NCBI RefSeq assembly: GCF_001571285.1
Contig: NZ_BCTM01000008.1
Location: forward strand, 124,001 to 188,000
Length of the DNA: 64,000 nucleotides
Origin: Kluyvera cryocrescens NBRC 102467
GTDB taxonomy: Bacteria; Pseudomonadota; Gammaproteobacteria; Enterobacterales; Enterobacteriaceae
Direction: 5' to 3'
Of this stretch, positions 46,295-53,951 are shown in pieces; positions within the stretch are counted from its first letter, which is position 1; every line of letters begins with the position of its first letter. Below the pieces are notes generated by a model. It ran no database searches. It had not been told where the DNA came from and saw only the letters and a list, made by a program, of their open reading frames with translations. The translations under genes and the position numbers were made by a program.

Positions 46295-46701
46295 ACGATA
46301 TCACCGCACTGATGGCGACCATGAAAGCGGCAGCAGAGAAAGCCACCGAAGCACATGAGCGACTTAGCGCTATGCCGTCAGATGGGCTATTCGATGCCTC
46401 GCTTGCAGAAAATGCACAACTTGAATCTGACATTACTGCGCTTATTGCCCATAACGACGCGTCAAGTCCAGCCAACGTCCTGGCGCTGGTAGGGGCGCTG
46501 GAGAAGGCGCAGGCAATCACCGCAGCAGCCGAGAAACTAGTCCGATGCAAAGGCCGCTATCACAGCGAGCAGAACTACCGAGCAATGGCGGCGCTGTTTG
46601 GCGTGAACACTCCAGACCTACCGCCGCTGGAATCGGAATCCCGCACCGTCACCGTGAAGCTGCCGACCGGCTATGTTTGTTCGGCCTGGGCACCCGATTA
46701 A
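46291..46701 (+). CDS. Ead/Ea22-type phage accessory protein, tentative
   Basis: 136 residues. Helical first half (MATMKAAAEKATEAHERLSA) and ALVGALEKAQAITAAAEKLV. The latter recalls the short helical unit found in Ead/Ea22-like proteins of lambdoid phages. ATGA overlap with the gene before it. Function unknown. Confidence 0.65.
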   Translation: MNDITALMATMKAAAEKATEAHERLSAMPSDGLFDASLAENAQLESDITALIAHNDASSPANVLALVGALEKAQAITAAAEKLVRCKGRYHSEQNYRAMAALFGVNTPDLPPLESESRTVTVKLPTGYVCSAWAPD

Positions 46702-46720
46702 CGAAGGGGAAAGAGGTGTG

Positions 46721-46819
46721 ATGATTCCGAAAGACGACGGCACATGGCTCTCTCGCTTTGATGTAGAGCACATACTGCAGGTGGCTGGCATCCAGGTTAT
46801 CGAAGGAGAAGGACAATGA
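46721..46819 (+). CDS. Very small phage ORF, 32 residues
   Basis: MIPKDDGTWLSRFDVEHILQ and 12 more residues. GGGGAAAGAGG upstream and a 4-base overlap (ATGA) with the ASCH gene support translation. Could be a genuine peptide or a coupling leader. Confidence 0.5.
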   Translation: MIPKDDGTWLSRFDVEHILQVAGIQVIEGEGQ

Positions 46820-47118
46820 ATCTCCAACTTGCGGTTAAAGGTGAGTATTTCGACGCAATGAAGCGCGGAGATAAAACCGAAGAATACCGGCTGTATAACG
46901 AGTATTGGCGTAATCGCCTAATAACCGAGGCTTGGAAGGACTTTCCGCGCCAATATGACCGCCTGATTATCACCAAAGGTTATCCGCGAAAAGACGATAC
47001 CAGTCGCCGCCTTGACGTGAAGTACAGCGGCTATGAAATCAAAACAATTACACATCCTCACTTTGGTGATAAGCCGGTGAAGGTGTTCGCGATTAAGGTG
47101 ATTCTAAATGACCAATAA
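46816..47118 (+). CDS. ASCH-domain phage protein
   Basis: 100 residues. MNLQLAVKGEYFDAMKRGDK is the hallmark start of phage ASCH proteins; the EEYRLYNEYWRNRL region and VKVFAIKVIL end the beta-barrel. ASCH is a PUA-like fold, with RNA binding predicted and nuclease or esterase activity shown for some members. Its role in phages is not established. GAAGGAGAA ribosome site. Confidence 0.85.
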   Translation: MNLQLAVKGEYFDAMKRGDKTEEYRLYNEYWRNRLITEAWKDFPRQYDRLIITKGYPRKDDTSRRLDVKYSGYEIKTITHPHFGDKPVKVFAIKVILNDQ

Positions 47119-47323
47119 CCTATTAACAGACCCAGCTAACCATCCAGCGAATGACAAATTGACAGATGAGCGGCTTATCCGTGTACGTGACGAGCTACAG
47201 CGCACGCTTACGTACAAAAACGGCAGTACCCAGGACTATGTCACCGCCGATGCGATAAAAGCGATAGACGAGCTTCTGGAGCGCCGTAAAGCCGATGCTG
47301 ATAAATCGTCTGAGGTGAAATAG
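47108..47323 (+). CDS. Small phage protein, unknown function
   Basis: 71 residues (MTNNLLTDPANHPANDKLTD), helical C-terminal half (DYVTADAIKAIDELLERRKA). Overlaps the ASCH gene by 11 bases. The stop shares a base with the next GTG start. The 'LTDERL...AIDELL' pattern is frequent in phage accessory proteins, function unknown. Confidence 0.7.
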   Translation: MTNNLLTDPANHPANDKLTDERLIRVRDELQRTLTYKNGSTQDYVTADAIKAIDELLERRKADADKSSEVK

Positions 47324-47580
47324 TGGATCCATTACTCGAGTACGCCTGTAAGCGCGTCATGGAGCTGGAAGGTCTGCTGCTGGTGGAAGTGCCTGAAACT
47401 GCCTGGCCTGCCGAAGTTGGCATGGTCTTATCTCAGGTTGAAGTCGCCGGGGGACTCCCGGCGCATCACCAGCGCCGCCTGCAGCACCATATCAATCGTA
47501 TGTGGCTGGAAAAAATGCCGGTGCCGTCCATCATCGCCGCGGCGCGTTCGCTGGCCACTGCCATGGAGAAATACGCGTGA
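47323..47580 (+). CDS. Small phage protein, GTG start
   Basis: 85 residues from GTG (MDPLLEYACKRVMELEG) with GAGGTGA upstream; a downstream ATG is possible. Helical, with HHQRRLQHHINRMW. The stop overlaps the methyltransferase GTG (GTGA). Unknown function. Confidence 0.65.
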   Translation: MDPLLEYACKRVMELEGLLLVEVPETAWPAEVGMVLSQVEVAGGLPAHHQRRLQHHINRMWLEKMPVPSIIAAARSLATAMEKYA

Positions 47581-49004
47581 TTCATTCAGAAATCATTGTT
47601 GATAACTTTGCTGGTGGTGGCGGGGCATCCACTGGCATTGAAATGGCTACCGGGCGAAGCGTGGATATTGCGATCAACCACGATGTGAACGCAGTGGCCA
47701 TGCACACAACGAACCACCCGGATACGCTGCACTACTGCGAATCCGTTTTTGATGTAAATCCCCTGGTTGCGACTGCTGGCCGACCGGTGGGGTTGGCGTG
47801 GTTCTCGCCAGATTGCCGCCATTTCTCGAAGGCCAAAGGCTCGAAGCCGGTGGAGAAAGAGATTCGCGGTCTGGCGTGGATCGTTATTCGCTGGGCACTG
47901 GCGGTGCGGCCACGCGTCATGATGTTGGAGAACGTGGAGGAGTTCCAAACGTGGGGACCGCTTATCGCTGCTGAGGATGGCGGCCTGCGCCCGGACCCTG
48001 CTCGTGCTGGTGAAACCTTCGAGGCGTTCTGTGGCATGCTGTCTGGTGGCATACCTGCCGGGCATCCAGCGCTGGCGGAGTGCTGCGAGTTCCTGGGTAT
48101 TGCCGCTGACGGCGAGCTGGCGAAGCAGCTGGTTGCCGGGCTAGGATATGCCGTTGACCACCGCGAACTGCGCGCGTGTGACTTTGGCGCGCCGACCATA
48201 CGGAAGCGTTTTTTCATGGTGATGCGTTGCGATGGTGTGCCGGTAATCTGGCCGGAGCCGACCCACGGTGACCCGAAAACGCCAGAGGTGCAGGGCGGCA
48301 AGCTGGCGCCATGGCGCACCGCTGCGGAGTGTATCGACTGGACGATTCCTGCAACGAGCATTTTCGACCGCAAAAAATCTCTGGCTGTGAATACGCTGAA
48401 GCGTATCGCGCGCGGCATCCAGCGATTTGTCATCGATAGCCCAGCGCCGTTTATCGTGAAGTGTAACCACACCACGACAAAGGGAAAATATGATTGTTTC
48501 CGTGGGCAGGCGTTGACCGAACCGCTACAGACAATCACGAAAACCCATGGCTATGCGGTTGCCGTTCCACACCTGACGAAATTCCGCACCGGCGCAACCG
48601 GGCAGCGCACAAACGAACCGATGCCGACGGTCACCGCTGGTGGCCAGCACGTTGGCGAGGTGAAAACCACGCTGGCAGCTGATGGGTATGACGAGCACCG
48701 CGCGCAGCAAACGCTGGCATTCTTGCGGGAATACTGCGGCGAGGATTGCGACGGTCTGGTCACGGTTGACGGCATCACTTACCGCATCGTTGATATCGGA
48801 ATGCGTATGCTGCAACCGCATGAACTGTACCGGGCGCAGGGCTTCCCAGAGTGGTACATCATCGACCAGGACTACAGCGGCAAGAAGTACGCAAAAGACA
48901 AGCAGGTTGCGCGTTGCGGCAATGCGGTGCCGCCGCCGTTCGCTGAGGCGCTGGTGCGGGCCAATCTGCCGGAACTGTGTCGGGCCAGGGAGATAGCCGC
49001 CTGA
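47577..49004 (+). CDS. Phage DNA cytosine-C5 methyltransferase
   Basis: 475 residues from GTG at 47577, overlapping the previous stop. C5-MTase motifs in order: I (DNFAGGGGASTGIE), IV with the catalytic Cys in FSPDCRHFSKAKG (Asp-Cys instead of the usual Pro-Cys), VI (MLENVEEF), VIII (IRKRFFMVMR) and X (RCGNAVPPPFAEA). The target-recognition part is between VIII and IX. No matching restriction enzyme is nearby, so it is an orphan, likely shielding phage DNA from host restriction or tuning host expression. Followed by a terminator. Confidence 0.92.
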   Translation: MIHSEIIVDNFAGGGGASTGIEMATGRSVDIAINHDVNAVAMHTTNHPDTLHYCESVFDVNPLVATAGRPVGLAWFSPDCRHFSKAKGSKPVEKEIRGLAWIVIRWALAVRPRVMMLENVEEFQTWGPLIAAEDGGLRPDPARAGETFEAFCGMLSGGIPAGHPALAECCEFLGIAADGELAKQLVAGLGYAVDHRELRACDFGAPTIRKRFFMVMRCDGVPVIWPEPTHGDPKTPEVQGGKLAPWRTAAECIDWTIPATSIFDRKKSLAVNTLKRIARGIQRFVIDSPAPFIVKCNHTTTKGKYDCFRGQALTEPLQTITKTHGYAVAVPHLTKFRTGATGQRTNEPMPTVTAGGQHVGEVKTTLAADGYDEHRAQQTLAFLREYCGEDCDGLVTVDGITYRIVDIGMRMLQPHELYRAQGFPEWYIIDQDYSGKKYAKDKQVARCGNAVPPPFAEALVRANLPELCRAREIAA

Positions 49005-49021
49005 TTACGGTAATTATGAGC

Positions 49022-49044
49022 AACCCGCTACGGCGGGTTTTTTC
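49022..49044 (+). terminator. Intrinsic terminator after the C5-methyltransferase
   Basis: AACCCGC-TACG-GCGGGTT followed by TTTTTCTT. It would end PR transcripts unless antiterminated. Confidence 0.88.
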
Positions 49045-49049
49045 TTGCA

Positions 49050-49078
49050 TTGATTTTCCATTATCACCTGTACATAAT
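49050..49078 (+). promoter_or_regulatory. Candidate promoter for the ninG-Q block
   Basis: TTGATT (49050-49055), 17-base spacer, CATAAT (49073-49078), directly after a terminator and 50 bases before the DUF1367 start. It would let Q be made without early antitermination. Confidence 0.6.
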
Positions 49079-49128
49079 GTCAGTGTCAGCCTGAACAACT
49101 GACAGCCTTATGCGCCACGGAGAGTACC

Positions 49129-49731
49129 ATGGCGCACGAACTACAACTCATTAAGCAATCATCAGGAATCCTGATCCCCGCTACGCCGGAGACCAGCGAT
49201 ATTCTGCAATCAAAAATCAAACTCGGCGCCGTGCTGGTAGCCGAATTTCGTCAGGTGAGGAATCCCGCATTCCATCGCCGTTTCTTTGCGCTCCTGAATC
49301 TCGGGTTTGAATACTGGGAACCAACCGGCGGCGCCATTTCATCGAACGAGCGCAAGCTGGTAACCGGGTATGCAAAGTTCCTGTCTTCTTATGGCGGCAA
49401 CGAAAGCGCGCTGCTGGATGCTGCTGAACAGTATCTGGAGCAGATTGCTAGCCGTCGCGTTACCAATGGCATCAGCCTGTGTAAATCCTTTGATGCTTAC
49501 CGTGCCTGGGTAACTGTCGAAGCCGGACATTACGATGCTATCCGGCTGCCTGACGACACCCTGCGTAAACATCCCCGCAGCATTTCCTTCTCAAACATGG
49601 ACGAAATCGAATTCCAGCAGCTGTACAAGGCTGTGCTCGATGTTCTCTGGCGCTGGATATTGTCCCGGACTTTCCGAACGCAGCAGGAGGCCGAGAACGC
49701 CGCCGCCCAGCTGATGAGCTTTGGGGGATGA
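49129..49731 (+). CDS. DUF1367 phage protein
   Basis: 200 residues (MAHELQLIKQSSGILIPATP). The pattern VRNPAFHRRFFALLNLGFEY and the central CKSFDAYRAWVTVEAGHY are characteristic of the DUF1367 family found before ninG in lambdoid prophages. Function unknown; the position is comparable to the lambda nin region (ninB). GGAGAG ribosome site. Confidence 0.85.
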   Translation: MAHELQLIKQSSGILIPATPETSDILQSKIKLGAVLVAEFRQVRNPAFHRRFFALLNLGFEYWEPTGGAISSNERKLVTGYAKFLSSYGGNESALLDAAEQYLEQIASRRVTNGISLCKSFDAYRAWVTVEAGHYDAIRLPDDTLRKHPRSISFSNMDEIEFQQLYKAVLDVLWRWILSRTFRTQQEAENAAAQLMSFGG

Positions 49732-49937
49732 TGCCGATGAAATTCTCCTGGTTCCATCATCACGAATGCACCACCGAGCAGGCCGACGACCTGGTGGACA
49801 ACTACCGGCGCCGTGGCGTGAAAGTCGAGCGCAGCCTGAACCGTGACAACATCACCTGGACTATCAGCGCGCAGCTGCCGGAAGGCGATAAAGCGCCGCG
49901 CCCGAGCCGTGTGTGGCAAAGCAAGGCGTGGGGGTGA
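49728..49937 (+). CDS. Small phage protein, unknown function
   Basis: 69 residues, or fewer if the third ATG (49737, MKFSWFHHHECTTEQA) is used; GGGGG lies before the ATGs. The core is basic and beta-alpha like (LVDNYRRRGVKVERSLNRDN, then WTISAQLPEG). Overlaps DUF1367 by 4 bases. No family recognised. Confidence 0.65.
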   Translation: MMPMKFSWFHHHECTTEQADDLVDNYRRRGVKVERSLNRDNITWTISAQLPEGDKAPRPSRVWQSKAWG

Positions 49938-49939
49938 GC

Positions 49940-50551
49940 ATGGCTAAGCTACCGCGCCGCAAGTGCGCCAACAAAGAATGCCGCCAGTGGTTCCACCCGG
50001 CGCGCGACACACAGACCGTATGCGGTTACGAATGCGCCAGCGCCGTCGGCAAAGAACAGACCAGAAAAGCCCGCGAAGCCGCGCAGCGCAAGGAGCTATC
50101 GCATCAGCGCGCCGTCGAGAAGAAAGAGCGTGCAGCCTGGCGCCAGCGCAAAGCCGCAGTTAAGCCGCTGAAGCACTGGATTGACCTAACGCAGCGCGCC
50201 GTAAACGACATTTGCCGCGAAACCGAGCTGGCAGAGGGGCGGGGCTGTATTTCCTGCGGCACGAAAACGGCGTTTGCCTGGCATGCAGGACACTACCGCA
50301 CGACGGCCGCCGCCGGGCACCTGCGCTTCACCCGCTTCAACATCCATCTTCAGTGCGATGTCTGCAACGTTCACAAATCGGGAAACATTGAAGCCTACCG
50401 GGCCGCGCTGGTGGAGCGTTACGGCGAAGAGCCGGTACTGGCACTGGAGAACAACAACACCCCACATCGCTGGACGGTCGAAGAGCTGAAGGAAATCAGG
50501 CTCGCGGCCCTGGCGGATTTGCGCACGCTGAAAAAGCTGGAGGCCGCATGA
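49940..50551 (+). CDS. ninG: NinG/Rap-type recombination protein
   Basis: 203 residues. Zinc-like Cys at the N-terminus (KCANKECRQWFHPARDTQTV, CGYEC), a basic coiled region (ARKAREAAQRKEL), then the HNH-like C-terminal part GCISCGTKTAFAWHAGHYRT and CDVCNVHKSGN. Rap (NinG) of lambda is a structure-specific endonuclease that helps RecBCD- and Red-independent exchange. GGTGAGC precedes the ATG. Confidence 0.93.
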   Translation: MAKLPRRKCANKECRQWFHPARDTQTVCGYECASAVGKEQTRKAREAAQRKELSHQRAVEKKERAAWRQRKAAVKPLKHWIDLTQRAVNDICRETELAEGRGCISCGTKTAFAWHAGHYRTTAAAGHLRFTRFNIHLQCDVCNVHKSGNIEAYRAALVERYGEEPVLALENNNTPHRWTVEELKEIRLAALADLRTLKKLEAA

Positions 50552-50685
50552 TATTCGAATCCTATTTTGCCGATCACCTCCGCGTTCGCTGGCAGCGGAT
50601 GCGCTTATACCACTTTCCCGGCTCCATTCTGACGGACTACCGGATACTGAAAAATTACGTGAAAACCATGGGCGGTGCAGCATGA
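50548..50685 (+). CDS. YlcG-like small phage protein
   Basis: 45 residues: MIFESYFADHLRVRWQRMRL then LYHFPGSILTDYRILKNYV. It resembles E. coli YlcG of the DLP12 prophage (46 residues, same RFPGS-TDYRILKNYAKT pattern), which also lies between the nin region and Q. ATGA overlaps on both sides. Function unknown. Confidence 0.85.
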   Translation: MIFESYFADHLRVRWQRMRLYHFPGSILTDYRILKNYVKTMGGAA

Positions 50686-51371
50686 ATACTCAATACCTCG
50701 AATATGTACGCCAGCAGCTGATGGTGGCCACAGCCGATTTAAGCGGGGCAACGAAAGGGCAGTTAATGGCGTGGCTGGAGAACGCACAGATCGACACGAA
50801 CACGTTTAAGCGTAAAAAGCCCCGGGTGCTGGATGAGGTGACCGGGAAGGTGATCACACTGGATAACCCACCGATACCCGGTAAGCAATCGCATGCCAAA
50901 GGCTCTCATATCCCTCTGGTGCAGCCGGTTGAGTATGCGACCGCATCATGGCGCCGAGCGCTGCTATCGCTCGAAGAACATCAGAAGGCCTGGCTGCTAT
51001 GGAACTACAGCGAGAACACTAGTTGGGAGCATCAGGTGGCAATAACGCAATGGGCCTGGGCTGAGTTCAGCGCGCAGCTGGCGGGTAAGAAGATGGCCGG
51101 GAAGACAATGGAGCGGCTGAAGAAGCTCATCTGGCTGGCGGCACAGGATGTGAAAGCTGAGTTGGGCGGCAAAGACACTTACCAATATTGTGACCTTGCT
51201 GCGCTGGTGGGCATTAAGCCAGATAACTGGAGTAAAAACTACGGTGATCACTGGCGCGCTATGTGCGGCATATTTGCTTCAATGGATAGTGAAGCGTTAA
51301 TGCTGGTTGTGAGAACACGATCGCAACAAAAAGCTGCTTTTTCACAGCAAGGTATTGCAAAAGTCAATTAA
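50682..51371 (+). CDS. Antitermination protein Q, 82/DLP12-like class
   Basis: 229 residues. MNTQYLEYVRQQLMVATADL and SGATKGQLMAWLENAQ begin it, with the typical ATASWRRALLSLEEHQKAWL and LKKLIWLAAQDVKAEL. It binds the late promoter region and RNA polymerase and reads through tR' into the lysis and head genes. No Cys-rich finger as in lambda Q, which is typical for this class. Last gene of the early right operon. Confidence 0.88.
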   Translation: MNTQYLEYVRQQLMVATADLSGATKGQLMAWLENAQIDTNTFKRKKPRVLDEVTGKVITLDNPPIPGKQSHAKGSHIPLVQPVEYATASWRRALLSLEEHQKAWLLWNYSENTSWEHQVAITQWAWAEFSAQLAGKKMAGKTMERLKKLIWLAAQDVKAELGGKDTYQYCDLAALVGIKPDNWSKNYGDHWRAMCGIFASMDSEALMLVVRTRSQQKAAFSQQGIAKVN

Positions 51372-51417
51372 ATAGGCCATATTTGAGTCTACTTTGATAT
51401 GCTGCCAAATTTATATA

Positions 51418-51442
51418 AACCCGCCATCGAGCGGGTTTTTTT
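51418..51442 (+). terminator. Candidate tR' late terminator (Q target)
   Basis: AACCCGC-CATCGA-GCGGGTT then TTTTTTT, about 45 bases after the Q stop. TTGAGT (51383-51388) and AT-rich DNA before it may belong to the late promoter pR', but no good -10 at 17 bases was found. Confidence 0.75.
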
Positions 51443-51565
51443 ATGGCAAAACGGTCTTGCCGAGCGCATCAACGCGCTGGTGGTCGCAGAATTGAATTCT
51501 TCTCTTGCTGGGCTGGGCGACCAGAGCTATCTGTATGTCACACCACGAAAATTAAGGTAAAAGGC

Positions 51566-51757
51566 ATGCTAAATCAGCAGGATATGACAGAAACAGCAAA
51601 GGCTGTTTTCAATGAATTAAGCGATAAGCCCGCTACGGCTGGTGAGATTGCACAGAATACCCACCTTAGCCGCGAACGTTGCCAGCTCATTCTCACGCAG
51701 TTGGTGATGGCGGGGTTATCAGATTACCAGTTCGGATGTTATAAGCGCCTCCAGTGA
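51566..51757 (+). CDS. Small winged-helix phage protein
   Basis: 63 residues from MLNQQDMTETAKAVFNEL with AAGG upstream. HTH-like: KPATAGEIAQNTHLSRERCQLILTQ. A short DNA-binding protein right after tR'; role unknown. Confidence 0.65.
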   Translation: MLNQQDMTETAKAVFNELSDKPATAGEIAQNTHLSRERCQLILTQLVMAGLSDYQFGCYKRLQ

Positions 51758-51782
51758 TGGGGGCTTTCTGCTGTGGAAATGG

Positions 51783-51905
51783 GCGGCTGGTGGGTGTTGT
51801 AGCACCCAGCCAGCCATCAGCTCATGCTTTCAGGTCACAAGCTAACCAAGGCCCACCGCTTTAGCGCAAAAGCATAGTGAGCCTATCAGAGTTACGCTTA
51901 CTGAT
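51783..51905 (+). ncRNA. Candidate structured leader RNA, possibly C4-like
   Basis: No frame is visible here. GGCTGG-TGGGTG-TTGTAG-CACCCA-(G)-CCAGCC at 51785-51815 makes a long hairpin. The following sequence (CCACCGCTTTAGCG, GTGAGCCTATCAG) is of a kind I recall from many enterobacterial prophages in front of antirepressor or methyltransferase genes. The next gene starts 3 bases later without a ribosome site, so the RNA may control it. Assignment to the C4 antisense family is a guess. Confidence 0.45.
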
Positions 51906-51907
51906 CT

Positions 51908-52960
51908 ATGGAAAATACTGTAAAAATAAACAGTGTTGAATTAATCAACGCTGATAGCCTGCATTACATCGCCACCCTTCCGGATAACTCCATTGACCTG
52001 ATTGTTACGGATCCGCCCTATTTTAAGGTGAAGCCGAACGGCTGGGACAATCAATGGAAAGGGGACGAGGACTACCTACGCTGGCTTGATAGCTGTCTTG
52101 TTGAATATGCCCGAGTGCTTAAACCAGCGGGCAGCATTTATCTATTTTGTGGTCACCGTCTGGCCTCAGACATTGAGATCATGATGCGAGGCCGCTTCAA
52201 CGTCCTAAACCATATCGTCTGGGCTAAACCATCAGGCCGTTGGAATGGCTGTAATAAAGAAAGCCTGCGCGCGTACTTCCCCTCAACAGAGCGGATCCTG
52301 TTTGCCGAGCATTATCTTGGGCCGTATACGGGGAAAGAGGATGCTTACGAGACTAAAAGCACTGAACTCAAGCAGCACCTTATGACGCCGCTGATCGACT
52401 ATTTCCGCAATGCCCGTGAATCGCTGGGTGTGAGTTCAAAGGAAATAGCTGAGGCAACCGGAAAGAAAAACATGGCGTCACACTGGTTCGGGATGAGTCA
52501 GTGGCAGTTGCCGAACGAGGTGGATTACCGGAAGTTGCAGGAATTGTTCACCCGGATCGCCATTGAGAAACACCTGCAGCAAAAGCTGGAACATCCTCAC
52601 CACCAGCTGGTGGCTACTTACCAGTCATTGAATCGCAAGTATTCGGAATTACTGAAAGAGTATAAAACGCTCCGGCGTTGCTTCTCCGTTTCTGCTCTTG
52701 TTCCGTATACCGATGTATGGGTGCACAAGCCCGTCCAGTTCTATCCGGGCAAACATTCATGTGAAAAACCTGCCGACATGCTGAAGCAAATCATCAGCGC
52801 CAGCAGCAGGCCAGGCGATATCGTTGCCGATTTCTTTATGGGGTCCGGTTCCACTGTGAAAGCCGCAATTGAGTTAGGACGCCGGGCCATCGGTGTCGAA
52901 CTTGAAGCCGAACGGTTCATGCAAACAGTCGGCGAGATTGAAAATCTCAACAAAACATAA
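51908..52960 (+). CDS. Phage DPPY-type DNA methyltransferase (N6-adenine or N4-cytosine)
   Basis: 350 residues. Catalytic motif IV VTDPPYFKV near residue 37 and AdoMet motif I at the C-terminal side (VADFFMGSGSTVKAAIELGR) give the beta-class order. An inserted helical part (about 140-240, with ESLGVSSKEIAEATGKKNMA) looks like an HTH for target recognition. No partner nuclease is nearby. The start has no clear Shine-Dalgarno and follows a structured RNA. Confidence 0.9.
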   Translation: MENTVKINSVELINADSLHYIATLPDNSIDLIVTDPPYFKVKPNGWDNQWKGDEDYLRWLDSCLVEYARVLKPAGSIYLFCGHRLASDIEIMMRGRFNVLNHIVWAKPSGRWNGCNKESLRAYFPSTERILFAEHYLGPYTGKEDAYETKSTELKQHLMTPLIDYFRNARESLGVSSKEIAEATGKKNMASHWFGMSQWQLPNEVDYRKLQELFTRIAIEKHLQQKLEHPHHQLVATYQSLNRKYSELLKEYKTLRRCFSVSALVPYTDVWVHKPVQFYPGKHSCEKPADMLKQIISASSRPGDIVADFFMGSGSTVKAAIELGRRAIGVELEAERFMQTVGEIENLNKT

Positions 52961-53101
52961 CGGACACCCTGCCTCTGGATGCTGTGGTGACCACCGAATT
53001 CAGGCTCCGGGAATCATTTCTTACATCCCCCTTTACCTAAGAGCCCGCGAGCCTGATCCCTTCCATCACACACAGCACCCGCCACGCAGCGAGGTGAGAG
53101 C

Positions 53102-53317
53102 ATGTATCGAATGGACAAACTGACAACGGGCATTGCCTATGGGGCGTCTGCAGGTAACGCCGGATACTGGGTACTTCAATTGCTGGACAAAGTAACCCCA
53201 TCACAGTGGGCCGCAATTGGCGTTCTCGGAAGCCTGATGTTTGGCCTGCTGACCTATCTGACGAATCTGTATTTCAAAATCAAAGAGGACCGGCGAAAGG
53301 CCGCGCGGGGTGAGTGA
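53102..53317 (+). CDS. Pinholin of the P21 S family, dual start
   Basis: 71 residues, [20 protein letters not shown]..., closely like P21 S and EssD. TM1 about 8-27 (SAR-like, rich in Gly/Ala/Ser), TM2 about 36-56. MYRM gives two starts, ATG at 53102 and 53111: 71- and 68-residue forms. In P21 these are antiholin and pinholin, the longer one carrying an extra positive charge that delays TM1 release. Arg3 does this here. GAGGTGAGAGC upstream. Confidence 0.92.
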   Translation: MYRMDKLTTGIAYGASAGNAGYWVLQLLDKVTPSQWAAIGVLGSLMFGLLTYLTNLYFKIKEDRRKAARGE

Positions 53318-53853
53318 TGTCGAACAAAGTGAAGTTCAGCGCTGCCATGCTGGCACTTCTCGCTGCTGGGGCAACTGCTCCTGAATTGTTTGATCAGTTC
53401 GTTGACGAGAAAGAAGGTAATGCGTTGGTGGCAGTTGTCGATCCCGGTGGTGTCTGGTCCTTATGCCATGGCGTGACGGTTATTGATGGTAAGCGTGTCG
53501 TGCAGGGGCAAACCGCAACCGAGGCTCAGTGCAGAAAGGTTAACGCCATAGAACGTGATAAGGCGCTGGCGTGGGTTGACCGCAATATCAAGGTGCCGCT
53601 GACTGAACCACAGAAGGTCGGCATTGCGTCGTTCTGCCCCTACAACATCGGGCCAGGTAAATGCTACCCATCAACCTTCTATAGCCGCATGAACGCCGGT
53701 GACACGAAGGGTGCCTGCGAAGCTATTCGTTGGTGGATTAAAGACGGCGGCCGCGATTGTCGCCTGACCAAAGGTCAGAAAAATGGCTGCTATGGGCAGG
53801 TAGAGCGTCGAGACCAGGAAAGCGCGCTGACGTGCTGGGGGATAGGCCAGTGA
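53317..53853 (+). CDS. SAR endolysin, GH24 muramidase
   Basis: 178 residues. The N-terminal signal-anchor-release segment ([18 protein letters not shown]) lets it reach the periplasm tethered and inactive until the pinholin depolarises the membrane. Catalytic Glu is in DEKEG and Asp in VVDPGG. The third residue, normally Thr in WTICHG, is Ser here (VWSLCHG). [16 protein letters not shown] and [13 protein letters not shown] are family marks. Overlaps the holin stop by one base (TGATG). Confidence 0.93.
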   Translation: MSNKVKFSAAMLALLAAGATAPELFDQFVDEKEGNALVAVVDPGGVWSLCHGVTVIDGKRVVQGQTATEAQCRKVNAIERDKALAWVDRNIKVPLTEPQKVGIASFCPYNIGPGKCYPSTFYSRMNAGDTKGACEAIRWWIKDGGRDCRLTKGQKNGCYGQVERRDQESALTCWGIGQ

Positions 53854-53951
53854 ACCCAAGTTGCATTTGTTTCATTGCGGCTGGTGTGCTGGCTGTTATG
53901 GGATTGCCTGGCTGGGGATGGTTCCTATTTGTGGGAGTGATTCTGCTATGA
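53850..53951 (+). CDS. 33-residue membrane peptide in the lysis cassette
   Basis: GTG start: [20 protein letters not shown] then [13 protein letters not shown], a single hydrophobic helix or hairpin. It overlaps the endolysin stop (GTGA) and its stop overlaps the Rz ATG (ATGA), so it is fitted exactly between them. Unknown role; position suggests lysis timing. Confidence 0.65.
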   Translation: MNPSCICFIAAGVLAVMGLPGWGWFLFVGVILL

